Translations under genes and position numbers: made by a program | Notes under the pieces: generated by a model | The model's input: the letters and a program-made list of their open reading frames with translations, nothing else | What the model was told of the DNA's origin: nothing | The model's database searches: none | NCBI GenBank assembly: GCA_023229645.1 | Contig: JALNYU010000010.1 | Coordinates: forward strand, 80,705 to 144,704 | Source: Nevskia sp. | GTDB lineage: Bacteria > Pseudomonadota > Gammaproteobacteria > Nevskiales > Nevskiaceae | Reading direction: 5' to 3' | DNA: 64,000 nucleotides | Shown: one piece after another, positions 1 through 7,794 of the stretch | Position numbering within the stretch: position 1 is the stretch's first letter | How the letters are laid out: every line of letters starts with the position of its first letter

Positions 1-611
1 ATGTCGGAATGGCCGCCGAGGTATTTGGTTGTCGAGTGCATCACCAAATCCGCGCCCAGCGCGAGCGGCTGCTGTAGCACCGGCGTTGCGAAGGTTGAAT
101 CAACCGCGCAAACCGCGCCGGCTTGGCGGCAGATGGCGGCCAGCGCCTCGATATCCGCGACTTTCAGCAGCGGGTTAGACGGCGTTTCGATCCAGATTAG
201 CCGTGTTTTGGGTGTTACTGCCGCGCGCACGGCGTCGAGATCGGTGAGATCGATTAGTGAATACTCAACGCCCCAACGCGCCAGCAATTCACGCAACTGC
301 GTGCGCGTGCCGTGATAGACATCGTCCGGTGCGATCACGTGATCGCCTGGATTCAGCGCTTGGAATACCGCCAGCGATGCCGCCGAGCCCGAACCAAAGG
401 CAGCCGTTGCCGCACCGTTTTCCAGCGCAGTTAGCAGCTTCTCAAGACCGGTGCGGCCTGGATTCAATGCGCGGGTGTAAACGTTCCCGTGCGGATAGCC
501 ACCATCGCCGTCACGCTCGAACGTCGTCGACAAAATCGGCGATTGCGCGACCGCGCCGGTGCTGCTGTCTTTGCGGCGGCCGGCGTGGACGGCCAGAGTT
601 TCTAATTTCAT
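1..611 (-). CDS. Trans-sulfuration PLP enzyme (cystathionine gamma-synthase-like), C-terminus off the window
   Basis: Read from an ATG at 611 toward position 1, the frame stays open to the window edge (203 complete codons). It has the hallmarks of the Cys/Met-metabolism PLP family: MKLETLAVHAGR at the N-terminus, a YTRALNPGR segment like the usual Y-S/T-R-x-x-NPT, GSGSAAS in the cofactor phosphate-binding region, ETPSNPLL, VDSTFATP, and HSTTKYLGGHSD, which holds the Schiff-base lysine. Such enzymes are cytoplasmic and make or break C-S bonds of cystathionine, homocysteine or O-acylhomoserine. Which reaction this one performs cannot be decided without the missing C-terminal half; cystathionine gamma-synthase or gamma-lyase is most likely. 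A second member of the family (metZ) lies about 11.5 kb away. Confidence 0.9.
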   Translation of the reverse strand, partial: MKLETLAVHAGRRKDSSTGAVAQSPILSTTFERDGDGGYPHGNVYTRALNPGRTGLEKLLTALENGAATAAFGSGSAASLAVFQALNPGDHVIAPDDVYHGTRTQLRELLARWGVEYSLIDLTDLDAVRAAVTPKTRLIWIETPSNPLLKVADIEALAAICRQAGAVCAVDSTFATPVLQQPLALGADLVMHSTTKYLGGHSD

Positions 612-706
612 TTTGATCGATGGACGCGATGCGTGCGGGACATCGTTCAGTCTAACGTCAGCACCTTAGCTGCCGATAGCTCCGCCTGCGTCTATCGTCA
701 GAACGA

Positions 707-994
707 TTACTGGCATTTGCATTCCGGTGCCGTCACGCAGGAGGCGCCTGCCTTGGCGTTGACCGCCAGCCCCGGCTTACAACTGGCCGCCTTGCCGGTG
801 GTGCAGGAAACCGAACACGCGCCGCAGTTACCGACGGCGGGGGCCGCGCAACTCGCGCCCTGGCTGTTTTGCAGATTGATTGTGCTTTCACTGCTTTTGC
901 CGCTGTCGTGAACGACGACTGCAGGCGGATCTGCCGATGCAGTAGCGGCGAGCGCGAGCAGCAGTGCGGGGATTAATGTGCGGAGTCGTTTCAT
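707..994 (-). CDS. Small secreted cysteine-rich protein, unknown function
   Basis: The product has 95 residues. A clear Sec signal peptide (MKRLRT, then a Leu/Ala core, ending ...TASA before DPP at about residue 21) precedes a mature part of about 74 residues with eight cysteines at 49, 57, 60, 64, 72, 86, 92 and 94. The even number and the export signal suggest four disulfides in the periplasm or outside the cell. The middle is rich in Ala, Gly and Ser and has no domain I recognise. It sits 95 bp before the PLP-enzyme start and 81 bp after hslR, on the same strand. The CxxCxxxC spacing could also bind metal or cofactor. Coding status is supported by the signal peptide and composition, not by homology. 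Confidence 0.65.
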   Translation of the reverse strand: MKRLRTLIPALLLALAATASADPPAVVVHDSGKSSESTINLQNSQGASCAAPAVGNCGACSVSCTTGKAASCKPGLAVNAKAGASCVTAPECKCQ

Positions 995-1075
995 CCTAGC
1001 CTCGTATTGAATCGGCGAGCGAGCACAAACTATAAACCGATGCGCTGCTTACGTTGTTGAACGTGGCGTAGGGCT

Positions 1076-1498
1076 TCAGCTCAGGCTGCGTTTGAACCGA
1101 TGGATCAGGCGCCGTTGTTGCTTGGTTGGGCGTTCATCGCTGACGAGGTTGTTTGCTGCGCGCCGGTCTTCGGCCGCGCTTTCGCGGCGTTTACGGCTGA
1201 CGTCGGTCTCCCGATAAAGCAGCCGCGCCTGCGGTGCCGGCCCCCGGCGGTCGGACAGCCCGAGGACTTCGATTTCGAGTTGATCGTGGCCCTGGCGAAT
1301 GGTCAGTGTCGCGCCGACGATGACGACTTTACTGGGCTTCGTCCGTTCGCCGCCATACCGCACGTGGCCGGCTTCGATTTCGGTCTTGGCGATCGTTCGG
1401 GTCTTGTAAAAGCGCGCCGCCCATAGCCATTTGTCGAGGCGGACCGTGCCACCGTCGTCGTCATCGGCTTCCGAGTCATCATCGTCGTGATCACGCAT
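1076..1498 (-). CDS. hslR: Heat-shock protein 15, ribosome-associated S4-domain protein
   Basis: The product has 140 residues. After an acidic leader (residues 3-15 are almost all Asp/Glu) comes the S4 RNA-binding fold, starting VRLDKWLWAARFYKTRT and continuing through an EAGHVRYGG turn. The tail is basic (RRLIHRFKRSL). This matches Hsp15, which binds 50S subunits carrying a nascent chain after abortive termination and helps recycle them. E. coli Hsp15 has about 133 residues, so the length fits. The run of aspartates before the S4 domain is unusual for an RNA-binding protein. The gene lies 18 bp after the methyltransferase and probably shares its transcript. Confidence 0.88.
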   Translation of the reverse strand: MRDHDDDDSEADDDDGGTVRLDKWLWAARFYKTRTIAKTEIEAGHVRYGGERTKPSKVVIVGATLTIRQGHDQLEIEVLGLSDRRGPAPQARLLYRETDVSRKRRESAAEDRRAANNLVSDERPTKQQRRLIHRFKRSLS

Positions 1499-1516
1499 CT
1501 GCGGTTGCCTAGGGGA

Positions 1517-2275
1517 TTACTCGCTGGGCTTGCGATAACGGTGGACGAAACGATCAGTATGGCCGCGAATCGACGGATCGAATACGCGCTTGCTGTGGTC
1601 GTCCGCCGGGTTGCGAAGCCCCTCCCAATCGGCTTCAAACAGCAAGCCGTGCGCGGTAAATTGACGTTTGGCAAACGCTTCGTCGATCCGGTGCAGAGAT
1701 TGCACCACCGTGTTGCCGCTGCCCGGTTTCGCCGCGTGATCGATGATCAATAAGCTACCGCCAGGTTTGAGTGCGGTGTAAATTTGGTCGATGAAGTGTC
1801 CGGCGTCGATCGCAGGCCAGCCTTGCGCCGGGTCGGCAAAATAAAGGTCGTGGTAAGACATGACCAAGAGCACGGAATCGAGGCTACCCGCCTTTAGTTT
1901 CAAATCGCTTGGGCTAACCGTGCTGTGCACGACGTTAGCGAGGCGGTTATTGCGCAAATGGGAAGCCAGCAGATTTTGCGTGGCGGTGTCGTAAAACGGG
2001 TTATTAACCAAGAAAACGCGACCGCTGGGACCAACAACGCGCGAGATCAGCTCGCTGTAATAGCCGCCGCCAGCGAAAATATCGGCGATGTGCATGCCCG
2101 GTTTGTAGCCAGCAAATGAAAGAAATTGTTCCGGCAGCTCACGTGCATCGCGTTCGCGATCGGCCGCACTACGCGCAGGATTTTCGACTGCACGGCGGTA
2201 AACATCATTTCCCGGTACTGCCGCACGGGAGAGGCCCGCACAGACGATCAGCAGTAACAGAAAATATTTGTACAA
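1517..2275 (-). CDS. Exported class I SAM-dependent methyltransferase-like protein
   Basis: I place the start at a TTG (2275), with a GGAG box six bases upstream on the minus strand. This gives MYKYFLLLLIVCAGLSRAA, a good signal peptide. The frame extends back to a GTG at 2323, but that start has no ribosome-binding site and puts 16 extra residues before the signal. The mature part carries a Rossmann methyltransferase motif I (ADIFAGGGYYSELI), then GPSGRVFLVN, a DSVLLVMSYHD loop and LKPGGSLLIIDH. Proteins of this type are predicted periplasmic methyltransferases of unknown substrate in proteobacteria. Same-strand hslR follows closely. Confidence 0.82.
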   Translation of the reverse strand: MYKYFLLLLIVCAGLSRAAVPGNDVYRRAVENPARSAADRERDARELPEQFLSFAGYKPGMHIADIFAGGGYYSELISRVVGPSGRVFLVNNPFYDTATQNLLASHLRNNRLANVVHSTVSPSDLKLKAGSLDSVLLVMSYHDLYFADPAQGWPAIDAGHFIDQIYTALKPGGSLLIIDHAAKPGSGNTVVQSLHRIDEAFAKRQFTAHGLLFEADWEGLRNPADDHSKRVFDPSIRGHTDRFVHRYRKPSE

Positions 2276-2540
2276 AACGGGCTCCGGAGCGAGGTGTGTG
2301 CTTGAGATAGCTTTCAAGCACACAGGTATTACGATGCATGTCCGCCGAACTTATTGAGCCATCCAATGCTGATCGGCGGCAGCATTCAAATCGTTATTTT
2401 TATAAGACATACTGTAACGCAATGGGTCGGGTTCAGGCTACCGCCACGGCGCCGAATCAGCAGGGTATGGCGTAGAATTTAATTAATTTTGAGAAAGATT
2501 ACTGCTCGGCATTAAAACTGCTGTAAATATAATGAAAACT

Positions 2541-2578
2541 GAATCATTCCAGGACGTTCGACGTTCTGGAAATTATTC
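2541..2578 (+). promoter_or_regulatory. Strong hairpin in the leader of the truncated globin gene
   Basis: TTCCAGGACGT (2547-2557) pairs with ACGTTCTGGAA (2561-2571) around a TCG loop: 11 base pairs including one G-U. An outer GAAT/ATTC pairing extends it to 2541-2578. It ends about 12 nt before the GGAG box (2591-2594) of the globin gene. There is no T-run, so a terminator is unlikely. A DNA operator palindrome or an mRNA leader element is possible. The rest of the 2324-2601 gap is AT-rich, with nothing else I can name. Confidence 0.45.
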
Positions 2579-2601
2579 TTGATGTCGTTAGGAGCGATGA
2601 T

Positions 2602-3012
2602 TTGAGTAACGCAAATGGCACCCCAGCTGAGGTGCCGCTGTTCGAATTGCTTGGGGGAGAAGCCGGGCTGCGTAAATTGGTCGACTCGTTTTACGACCAT
2701 ATGGATACCGACGCCGCCTGGACGGTGTTGCGGGCATTACATCCGCCGGAATTAACCGGCTCGCGCGATAAGCTGTTTTGGTTTTTGTGCGGCTGGACCG
2801 GCGGGCCGGACCACTTCGTGGAGCGTTTCGGCCACCCCCGGTTACGTGCCCGGCATCTGCCATTTGCGATTGGCGTGACCGAGCGCGATCAATGGCTAGG
2901 TTGTATGCAGCAGGCGCTGGCGGCGCAGAACTGGCCGCAAGCGATGCAGCAACGCCTGCTGGCGGCCTTTTTTGATACCGCGGATTGGATGCGCAACCGC
3001 GCCGAAAACTAA
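2602..3012 (+). CDS. Group II-like truncated hemoglobin
   Basis: The product has 136 residues and starts at a TTG with GGAG seven bases upstream. The sequence follows the 2-on-2 globin pattern: FELLGGEAGLRKLVDSFYDHM at the N-terminus (B/E helix region), LFWFLCGWTGGPDHFVERFGHPRLRARHLPF with the proximal histidine region (RHLPF), and a C-terminal DQWLGCMQQAL...LLAAFFDTADWMRN. The WTGGP and HPRLRARH features are typical of bacterial TrHbII. Such heme proteins bind O2 or NO and are linked to NO detoxification or redox chemistry in the cytoplasm. The gene stands alone, with a hairpin in its leader, and its 3' end faces the small membrane-protein gene. Confidence 0.9.
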   Translation: MSNANGTPAEVPLFELLGGEAGLRKLVDSFYDHMDTDAAWTVLRALHPPELTGSRDKLFWFLCGWTGGPDHFVERFGHPRLRARHLPFAIGVTERDQWLGCMQQALAAQNWPQAMQQRLLAAFFDTADWMRNRAEN

Positions 3013-3025
3013 GCAGCAGGCCTGC

Positions 3026-3331
3026 TTACCACCATTGTGACGATGGCGTTCCGCTACGGAACGCCGCGTTACGGCGGTTATCGCGCACGAGCAGCCAAAT
3101 CACCAGCGCGACGATGAGCACCGGGAAGCTGAATAGTCCGATCAGCGGCAGGATGACAATCCCGAATAGCAGCAGCAATGGCAGCGTTACTGCAAGCAAA
3201 ACAAGGCCGCTAATGACGCCGATCGCACCGCCGATCAATAGCAGCGTCAACTTCACCATGAGGCCGAGAAAAAATACCAAAAAACAAACACCTAGACCTA
3301 TCAATAACAGCGTCAGCAGTAGTTCGAACAT
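3026..3331 (-). CDS. Small hydrophobic membrane protein, unknown function
   Basis: The product has 101 residues, almost all Leu/Ile/Val/Gly, with about three membrane-spanning stretches (residues ~2-22, ~25-48, ~52-82). It then has a short basic tail beginning RDNRRNAAF. I recognise no domain. It converges with the globin gene, leaving only 13 bp between the two stops. A perfect 9-bp inverted repeat, GGCGTTCCG (3045-3053) and CGGAACGCC (3057-3065), lies inside its 3' coding end and may help terminate transcription from either side. Coding status rests on the clean length, composition and position. Confidence 0.6.
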   Translation of the reverse strand: MFELLLTLLLIGLGVCFLVFFLGLMVKLTLLLIGGAIGVISGLVLLAVTLPLLLLFGIVILPLIGLFSFPVLIVALVIWLLVRDNRRNAAFRSGTPSSQWW

Positions 3332-3400
3332 GATTTGCGTGCTCCCGTTGTTCGAATTAGATGCGCAACCCAGCGCATTTAGATGCAGGCTGAGTGCGGT

Positions 3401-6400
3401 CTAGGCGCGCGCCGAGCGCGTGTTTGGTTCGCCTGCTGGTGGGGTCGATGATGTGATCAGTTCCAATTCGCCGCGCGCTATCAAGCCCGCACGGTCGTTC
3501 CGCAGCTTATCCATCAGCGCCGCTGTTGGCGCCTTATTCTTAAAGTGGAACGTGGCCCAACCGTTCCGGCCCGAACCTTTGACGTGATAAAGGGCGTTAT
3601 CAGCCAGTTCGATTAGCTTTTGCCAGTCCAAATCCGGCGGCGTGTTGTGCAGCGGATATTCGGAAAAGCCGACTGAGCAGGTGAGATGCAAGGGCAGTGG
3701 CGTGCCGACATCGAATGGGTGCCCCGCGATCACTGTGCAAATACGCGAGATATAGGCTGTTGCATGCTGCCGCGGCAGTGGCCGCGAGACGATCAAGAAT
3801 TCCTCGCCACCCCAGCGGGTTACGTAGTCGCCAATGCGGACTAAATCCGTCAGCAGCGTACTGAATTGCTGCAGCACCATATCGCCGCCACCGTGACCGT
3901 GGCTGTCGTTGATGCGCTTGAAGTGATCGATATCGACGAGTGCAAACAGCAAGATATCGCCTTCATCGCAGCAGTCGGCACTGTTACGGCGATAAAAGCC
4001 CAGGTCCTGCGGCAGCTGATTCAACAGATACCGGCGGTTCAGCAGGCCGGTTAACGGATCGGTGTAGCTCGCGGTTTCGAGTTGCTGATTGGCAAGCGCC
4101 AAGGCGTCGGTGCGTTCGGAAACCAACCGTTCGAGTTCTAAACGTCGCCGCGTGAGCGCGCGCAATTGCCAGCGGTGGCCGCCGTAAACCAGAGTTACGA
4201 AGAGCAAGCCGATGACGACATAAAACCACGCGGTTTCATGAAAACGTGGGGCGATATGGAAATGCAGCATGGCTGGCGTTGGGTTCCAGACGCCGGCATT
4301 GTTGGCGCCGCGAACTTCGAAGACATAGTCGCCGGGCGGCAGGTTGGTGTAGTCGACATAACGCGTCAGCGTGTTTTTCAACGGCCGCCATTCATGGTCG
4401 TAGCCTTCAAGCCGGTACTGCAATTCGACCGCATACGGATCTTGGAAGCTCAGCGCAGTGAATTTGAAGCTGAGATCACGAGAGGCGGCCGGCAACTGCT
4501 GGTGGTTCAGCGTCGCAGCGTTCCACGTTCTGCTGTTGTTGGCCACGCTTTCAATGACGACCGATGGCGGCACCGGGTTATATGCAATCAGCCCGGTTGG
4601 AATCGCCAGGACGCCATCACGCGTGGGCAGCCACAGTGTTTCGTTGCGGATATAGCCCTTGCTATTGCCGGCGCCATTGCAACATTCACCTTTTTGGCCG
4701 GTACTGCGTGCACCTAATTCGTTGCCGAGCGTTTCAGCGCGGACCGAGGGCTGTAAGCCGTTGGGCCGCCAATGCAGATCGTCGAGTAGCGCACGATAGA
4801 CGCCGCGAATGCCCGAGACCCACAGATAGCCGTTGTCGTCGTGGGTTATAAAAAAAGCCGAATTCTGCGGCAGGCCATTGTTGTGATTGAACTCGACCCA
4901 ATGCCCGGCATCGTCGACAAACAGTTGCTCGGTTGTGGTGCCAACAACCAGCCTGCCGTCGGGGAGCTCATGAATTGCGGTGACGTCGATATCAGCCGGT
5001 AGATTGCCGTCACCGAGCATGCGGATGCGCCCGTCGGAAAATTCCGCGAGGCCATATTGCGTGCCGAGCAACAGCCGTCCGCCGGGTGTTTCATAGATCA
5101 AGCGGACGCTGGGATCGGTGAGGCCACTGGCCTCGCCGTAGCGGGTCAGGCTGTTATCCGCGTAGCGGTATAAGCCGTTCGAGGTTGCCAGCCAAAGGCG
5201 CTTAAGGTGATCGCGATAGATGCCGTTGATGCGCAGGCCTTCCAGCGCCGAAAACGCTGGCGGAATTTCCAGCTTGCCGTGGCGCAAAACCGCGGCACCG
5301 TGCAGGGTGCCGAGCCAGACTTGGTCGGGCTCGACGAGCAGCGAATAGACGTTTGGATCGGGTAGGGCGGTGCCCTGGACGATGCTATGAAAACGGCCAT
5401 TCTCGAGCATGCACAGGCCGTTATCGGTGCCGACCCAAACACGGCCTTCGCTATCGTGATCAAGCGACCAAACAAGCGGTGTGATCAGGCCTTCCTGAAT
5501 GCTGAAGCGGGTCGTTAAGCCGCTCCACAGGCGGCTCAAGCCGCGGGTGCGGCTGCCGAGCCAAAGATTGCCTTCGCGATCTTCAAACGCCGTCAGATAA
5601 TCCCAACGGGCGCCCATGCGGTCGTTGTCGATCTGTTCCGTAACTACGCCGTCACGGACCCGGCTTAAGCCATTTTGATCGCCGACCCAGAGGTTGCGAT
5701 CGCGGTCTTCGAACAACATGCCGATCGCCGAATTGGCTAGCGGGCTGTCGGCGGCATAGCGATGCCAGCCACTGCTGGTGCGATAGAACAAACCGGCGCT
5801 AGTCCCGGCCCAGATGCGCCGCGCAATGCCGTCGCCGGTCGTCGCCAAATGGAGAACGGTGTCGTGTAAGCCAAGGCCGGGCAGTGTTTCGAGTTGGCTG
5901 TCGCCGTCTTGTACGTGATAGACGCCGCCCCAGCCGCCCAGCCAGCGCTCGTTCCCGGATTCGATCAGCGTATACAGCGGGCTGGTCGTCGCGGTATCGG
6001 CGACCAACTGGTTGCCGACGACGCGATAAAGCCCGGTTGTCGTCGCAGCATAGACTTCGCCGTTGCTCGACGGCAGCACCGCTTGTACGTCTAATTCCAG
6101 CGCCGCATTCCCGGCCCGCTGCGGGACTAGCTTGGTGAAATGATTGTTCTGGTAGTAGGCAAGGCCTTTTTGCGTTGCAACCCAAAGGCGGCCTTGATTA
6201 TCCGAACGCAGTGCTTGGATCAGCCCGCCGGGCAGCTCGGTGTCGTTTGATGGCGTGTACGTCGTGAAATGCACGCCGTCAAAGCGCGCTAGCCCACCAA
6301 GTGTTCCGACCCAGATGTAGCCTGCGGGATCTTGCGCAATCGCCGATACCGAAATCTGCGGCAGGCCTTGCTCGATCGACCAGTTGTCGCGAACGTAGTT

Positions 6401-6520
6401 ATGAAAGGCTTTATTGCCGTCCAGCGCGAAAACTGCGCTGCTCCACAGGCACAGCAACGCTACCAGCGGCAGATGTCGCCAGCGCCGGATGCAGCTAGCC
6501 CATAAAGAATCAGATGCCAT
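3401..6520 (-). CDS. Periplasmic-sensor diguanylate cyclase (Reg_prop, Y_Y_Y, TM, GGDEF)
   Basis: The product has 1039 residues. After a basic N-terminus and signal segment (ending near FALDGNKAF) come many two-component-regulator-propeller repeats (for example YIWVGTLGGLARFDG and LWVGDQNGLSRV), forming a predicted periplasmic beta-propeller to about residue 640. A Y_Y_Y domain follows (YRLEGYDHEWRPL; PPGDYVFEVRGAN), then a transmembrane helix (AWFYVVIGLLFVTLVYGG), a short coiled coil and a C-terminal GGDEF domain. The active-site loop GGEEF is at 904-908 and the inhibitory-site RxxD (RIGD) at 895-898, five residues earlier, so it should make c-di-GMP with product inhibition. The signal sensed is unknown. 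The gene is a single transcription unit divergent from the thioesterase. Confidence 0.93.
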   Translation of the reverse strand: MASDSLWASCIRRWRHLPLVALLCLWSSAVFALDGNKAFHNYVRDNWSIEQGLPQISVSAIAQDPAGYIWVGTLGGLARFDGVHFTTYTPSNDTELPGGLIQALRSDNQGRLWVATQKGLAYYQNNHFTKLVPQRAGNAALELDVQAVLPSSNGEVYAATTTGLYRVVGNQLVADTATTSPLYTLIESGNERWLGGWGGVYHVQDGDSQLETLPGLGLHDTVLHLATTGDGIARRIWAGTSAGLFYRTSSGWHRYAADSPLANSAIGMLFEDRDRNLWVGDQNGLSRVRDGVVTEQIDNDRMGARWDYLTAFEDREGNLWLGSRTRGLSRLWSGLTTRFSIQEGLITPLVWSLDHDSEGRVWVGTDNGLCMLENGRFHSIVQGTALPDPNVYSLLVEPDQVWLGTLHGAAVLRHGKLEIPPAFSALEGLRINGIYRDHLKRLWLATSNGLYRYADNSLTRYGEASGLTDPSVRLIYETPGGRLLLGTQYGLAEFSDGRIRMLGDGNLPADIDVTAIHELPDGRLVVGTTTEQLFVDDAGHWVEFNHNNGLPQNSAFFITHDDNGYLWVSGIRGVYRALLDDLHWRPNGLQPSVRAETLGNELGARSTGQKGECCNGAGNSKGYIRNETLWLPTRDGVLAIPTGLIAYNPVPPSVVIESVANNSRTWNAATLNHQQLPAASRDLSFKFTALSFQDPYAVELQYRLEGYDHEWRPLKNTLTRYVDYTNLPPGDYVFEVRGANNAGVWNPTPAMLHFHIAPRFHETAWFYVVIGLLFVTLVYGGHRWQLRALTRRRLELERLVSERTDALALANQQLETASYTDPLTGLLNRRYLLNQLPQDLGFYRRNSADCCDEGDILLFALVDIDHFKRINDSHGHGGGDMVLQQFSTLLTDLVRIGDYVTRWGGEEFLIVSRPLPRQHATAYISRICTVIAGHPFDVGTPLPLHLTCSVGFSEYPLHNTPPDLDWQKLIELADNALYHVKGSGRNGWATFHFKNKAPTAALMDKLRNDRAGLIARGELELITSSTPPAGEPNTRSARA

Positions 6521-6760
6521 AGCACCGATTTGCGTTATTCAATCCCATCCAAGGTGTGTCTGTAGTGGCCTCTACAACTACGACTGACGCGGTATCAGAC
6601 CGTTTCCATCCTTGAATTAGCAAATCCAGATTTCGCGGCCCGAACCCGACTCCTGCTCCCTGCAAGGCCAAAATAATCCGAAATGAATAACTTAAAGCCC
6701 ATTATCAAAACGTATTTTGAGCGCTTTCTCCGAATATTTCCTGTGTTGCTAGAACTAATT

Positions 6761-6802
6761 AGGCCACCCCCGGTTAATGGCCTGTAAAGCCGGGGAATTT
6801 TT
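6761..6802 (+). promoter_or_regulatory. Candidate H-type RNA pseudoknot in the 5' region of the thioesterase gene
   Basis: AGGCCA (6761-6766) pairs with TGGCCT (6778-6783). CCCCGG (6768-6773), lying inside that loop, pairs with CCGGGG (6790-6795). The connecting loops are C, TTAA and GTAAAG, and AATTTTT follows. The order is that of an H-type pseudoknot with two 6-bp stems, or else of two mutually exclusive hairpins, the second resembling a terminator. It starts about 100 nt before the thioesterase start. The rest of the 6521-6897 gap between the divergent genes shows only AT-rich, promoter-like sequence. Confidence 0.4.
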
Positions 6803-6897
6803 CGTCAATACAGCAGCGTATAGTGAATTCAAATAAGGCTTTCCCGCGCTTTTTTCGCGCGAAACGGAACAGCCGATTACCGTCTTCCTAAGCACTT

Positions 6898-7698
6898 ATG
6901 TGGGGCCTTATGTTATTTAGCGAAATTATTAATTCTTTATCGGCATATGAGAACGGCTATCGCGCGTCTATCCCAGATGACTGGCTACAAGGCCGCAGTT
7001 GCTTCGGTGGCTTACAAACTGCGTTGGCTGTTGCCGCAATGCGTAAGGTATTGCCGGAGGCGCCGCCGTTGCGTTGTGTGCAAACAACGTTTTTAGCGCC
7101 GGTTCCGGCCGGTTTTGTTGCAATAGAAGCCCGAATTTTGCGCACTGGCCGTTCGGCAACCCATGTCGAGGCGCGACTCTACGACGGTGATCAACTTGCC
7201 TGCTTGGTGATTGCCGTGTTCGGTGTGGCGCGCAGCTCAATCGTGACGATTGAGCATCCGCTGTTGATGATCGAAAAGAGCGCCGAGCAATCGCGAGAAT
7301 TGCCGTATGTGCCTGGCATCGCGCCGGCTTTTATTCAGCACATGCGGTTTCGCTGGGCTGAAGGCGGGTTCCCGTTCTCGGGTAGCGCCGAGGCGATGAC
7401 GCGGGTTTATGTTGAAGTTCGCAATGAACCGACGATCACGGAGTCGCACGTGATCGCGCTGGCAGATAGCATTCCGACGCCGGCATTGTCGCTATTCAAC
7501 AAGCCAACGCCTGCCAGTTCCTTGACCTGGATGCTGGAATTCCTCAGTGACGACCTCAACACGCCCACCGCGCCTTGGTTGATGGATGCGCAGGTGACCG
7601 CCGGCCACGGCGGTTATTTATCGCAAACGGCCACGTTGTGGAGCGCCGAGCGCAAGGCGATCTGCTTGAGCCGGCAAAGCGTGGTTGTTTTTGGCTAA
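6898..7698 (+). CDS. Acyl-CoA thioesterase-family protein (double hotdog)
   Basis: The product has 266 residues. The N-terminal half has WLQGRSCFGGLQTALAVAAM followed by VQTTFLAPVPAG, the pattern of TesB/YigI-like double-hotdog thioesterases. The C-terminal half repeats the fold, with SLTWMLEFL and APWLMDAQVTAGHGGYLSQTATLW. Such enzymes hydrolyse acyl-CoA in the cytoplasm; the substrate is not predictable here. The translation start is uncertain: ATG at 6898 or ATG at 6910 (MLFSEIIN), the latter having a weak GGGG upstream. A possible regulatory pseudoknot precedes it. It is followed after 96 bp by serA on the same strand. Confidence 0.75.
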   Translation: MWGLMLFSEIINSLSAYENGYRASIPDDWLQGRSCFGGLQTALAVAAMRKVLPEAPPLRCVQTTFLAPVPAGFVAIEARILRTGRSATHVEARLYDGDQLACLVIAVFGVARSSIVTIEHPLLMIEKSAEQSRELPYVPGIAPAFIQHMRFRWAEGGFPFSGSAEAMTRVYVEVRNEPTITESHVIALADSIPTPALSLFNKPTPASSLTWMLEFLSDDLNTPTAPWLMDAQVTAGHGGYLSQTATLWSAERKAICLSRQSVVVFG

Positions 7699-7794
7699 AA
7701 ATCTGGCTGCGGCCCCGAACGCTCGGTCGCTGGGCGCCCGGGGCCATTGCTGGCATCATTGCGCGCCGCTTTTTCCGCGGCGGAGCCAAAGACC

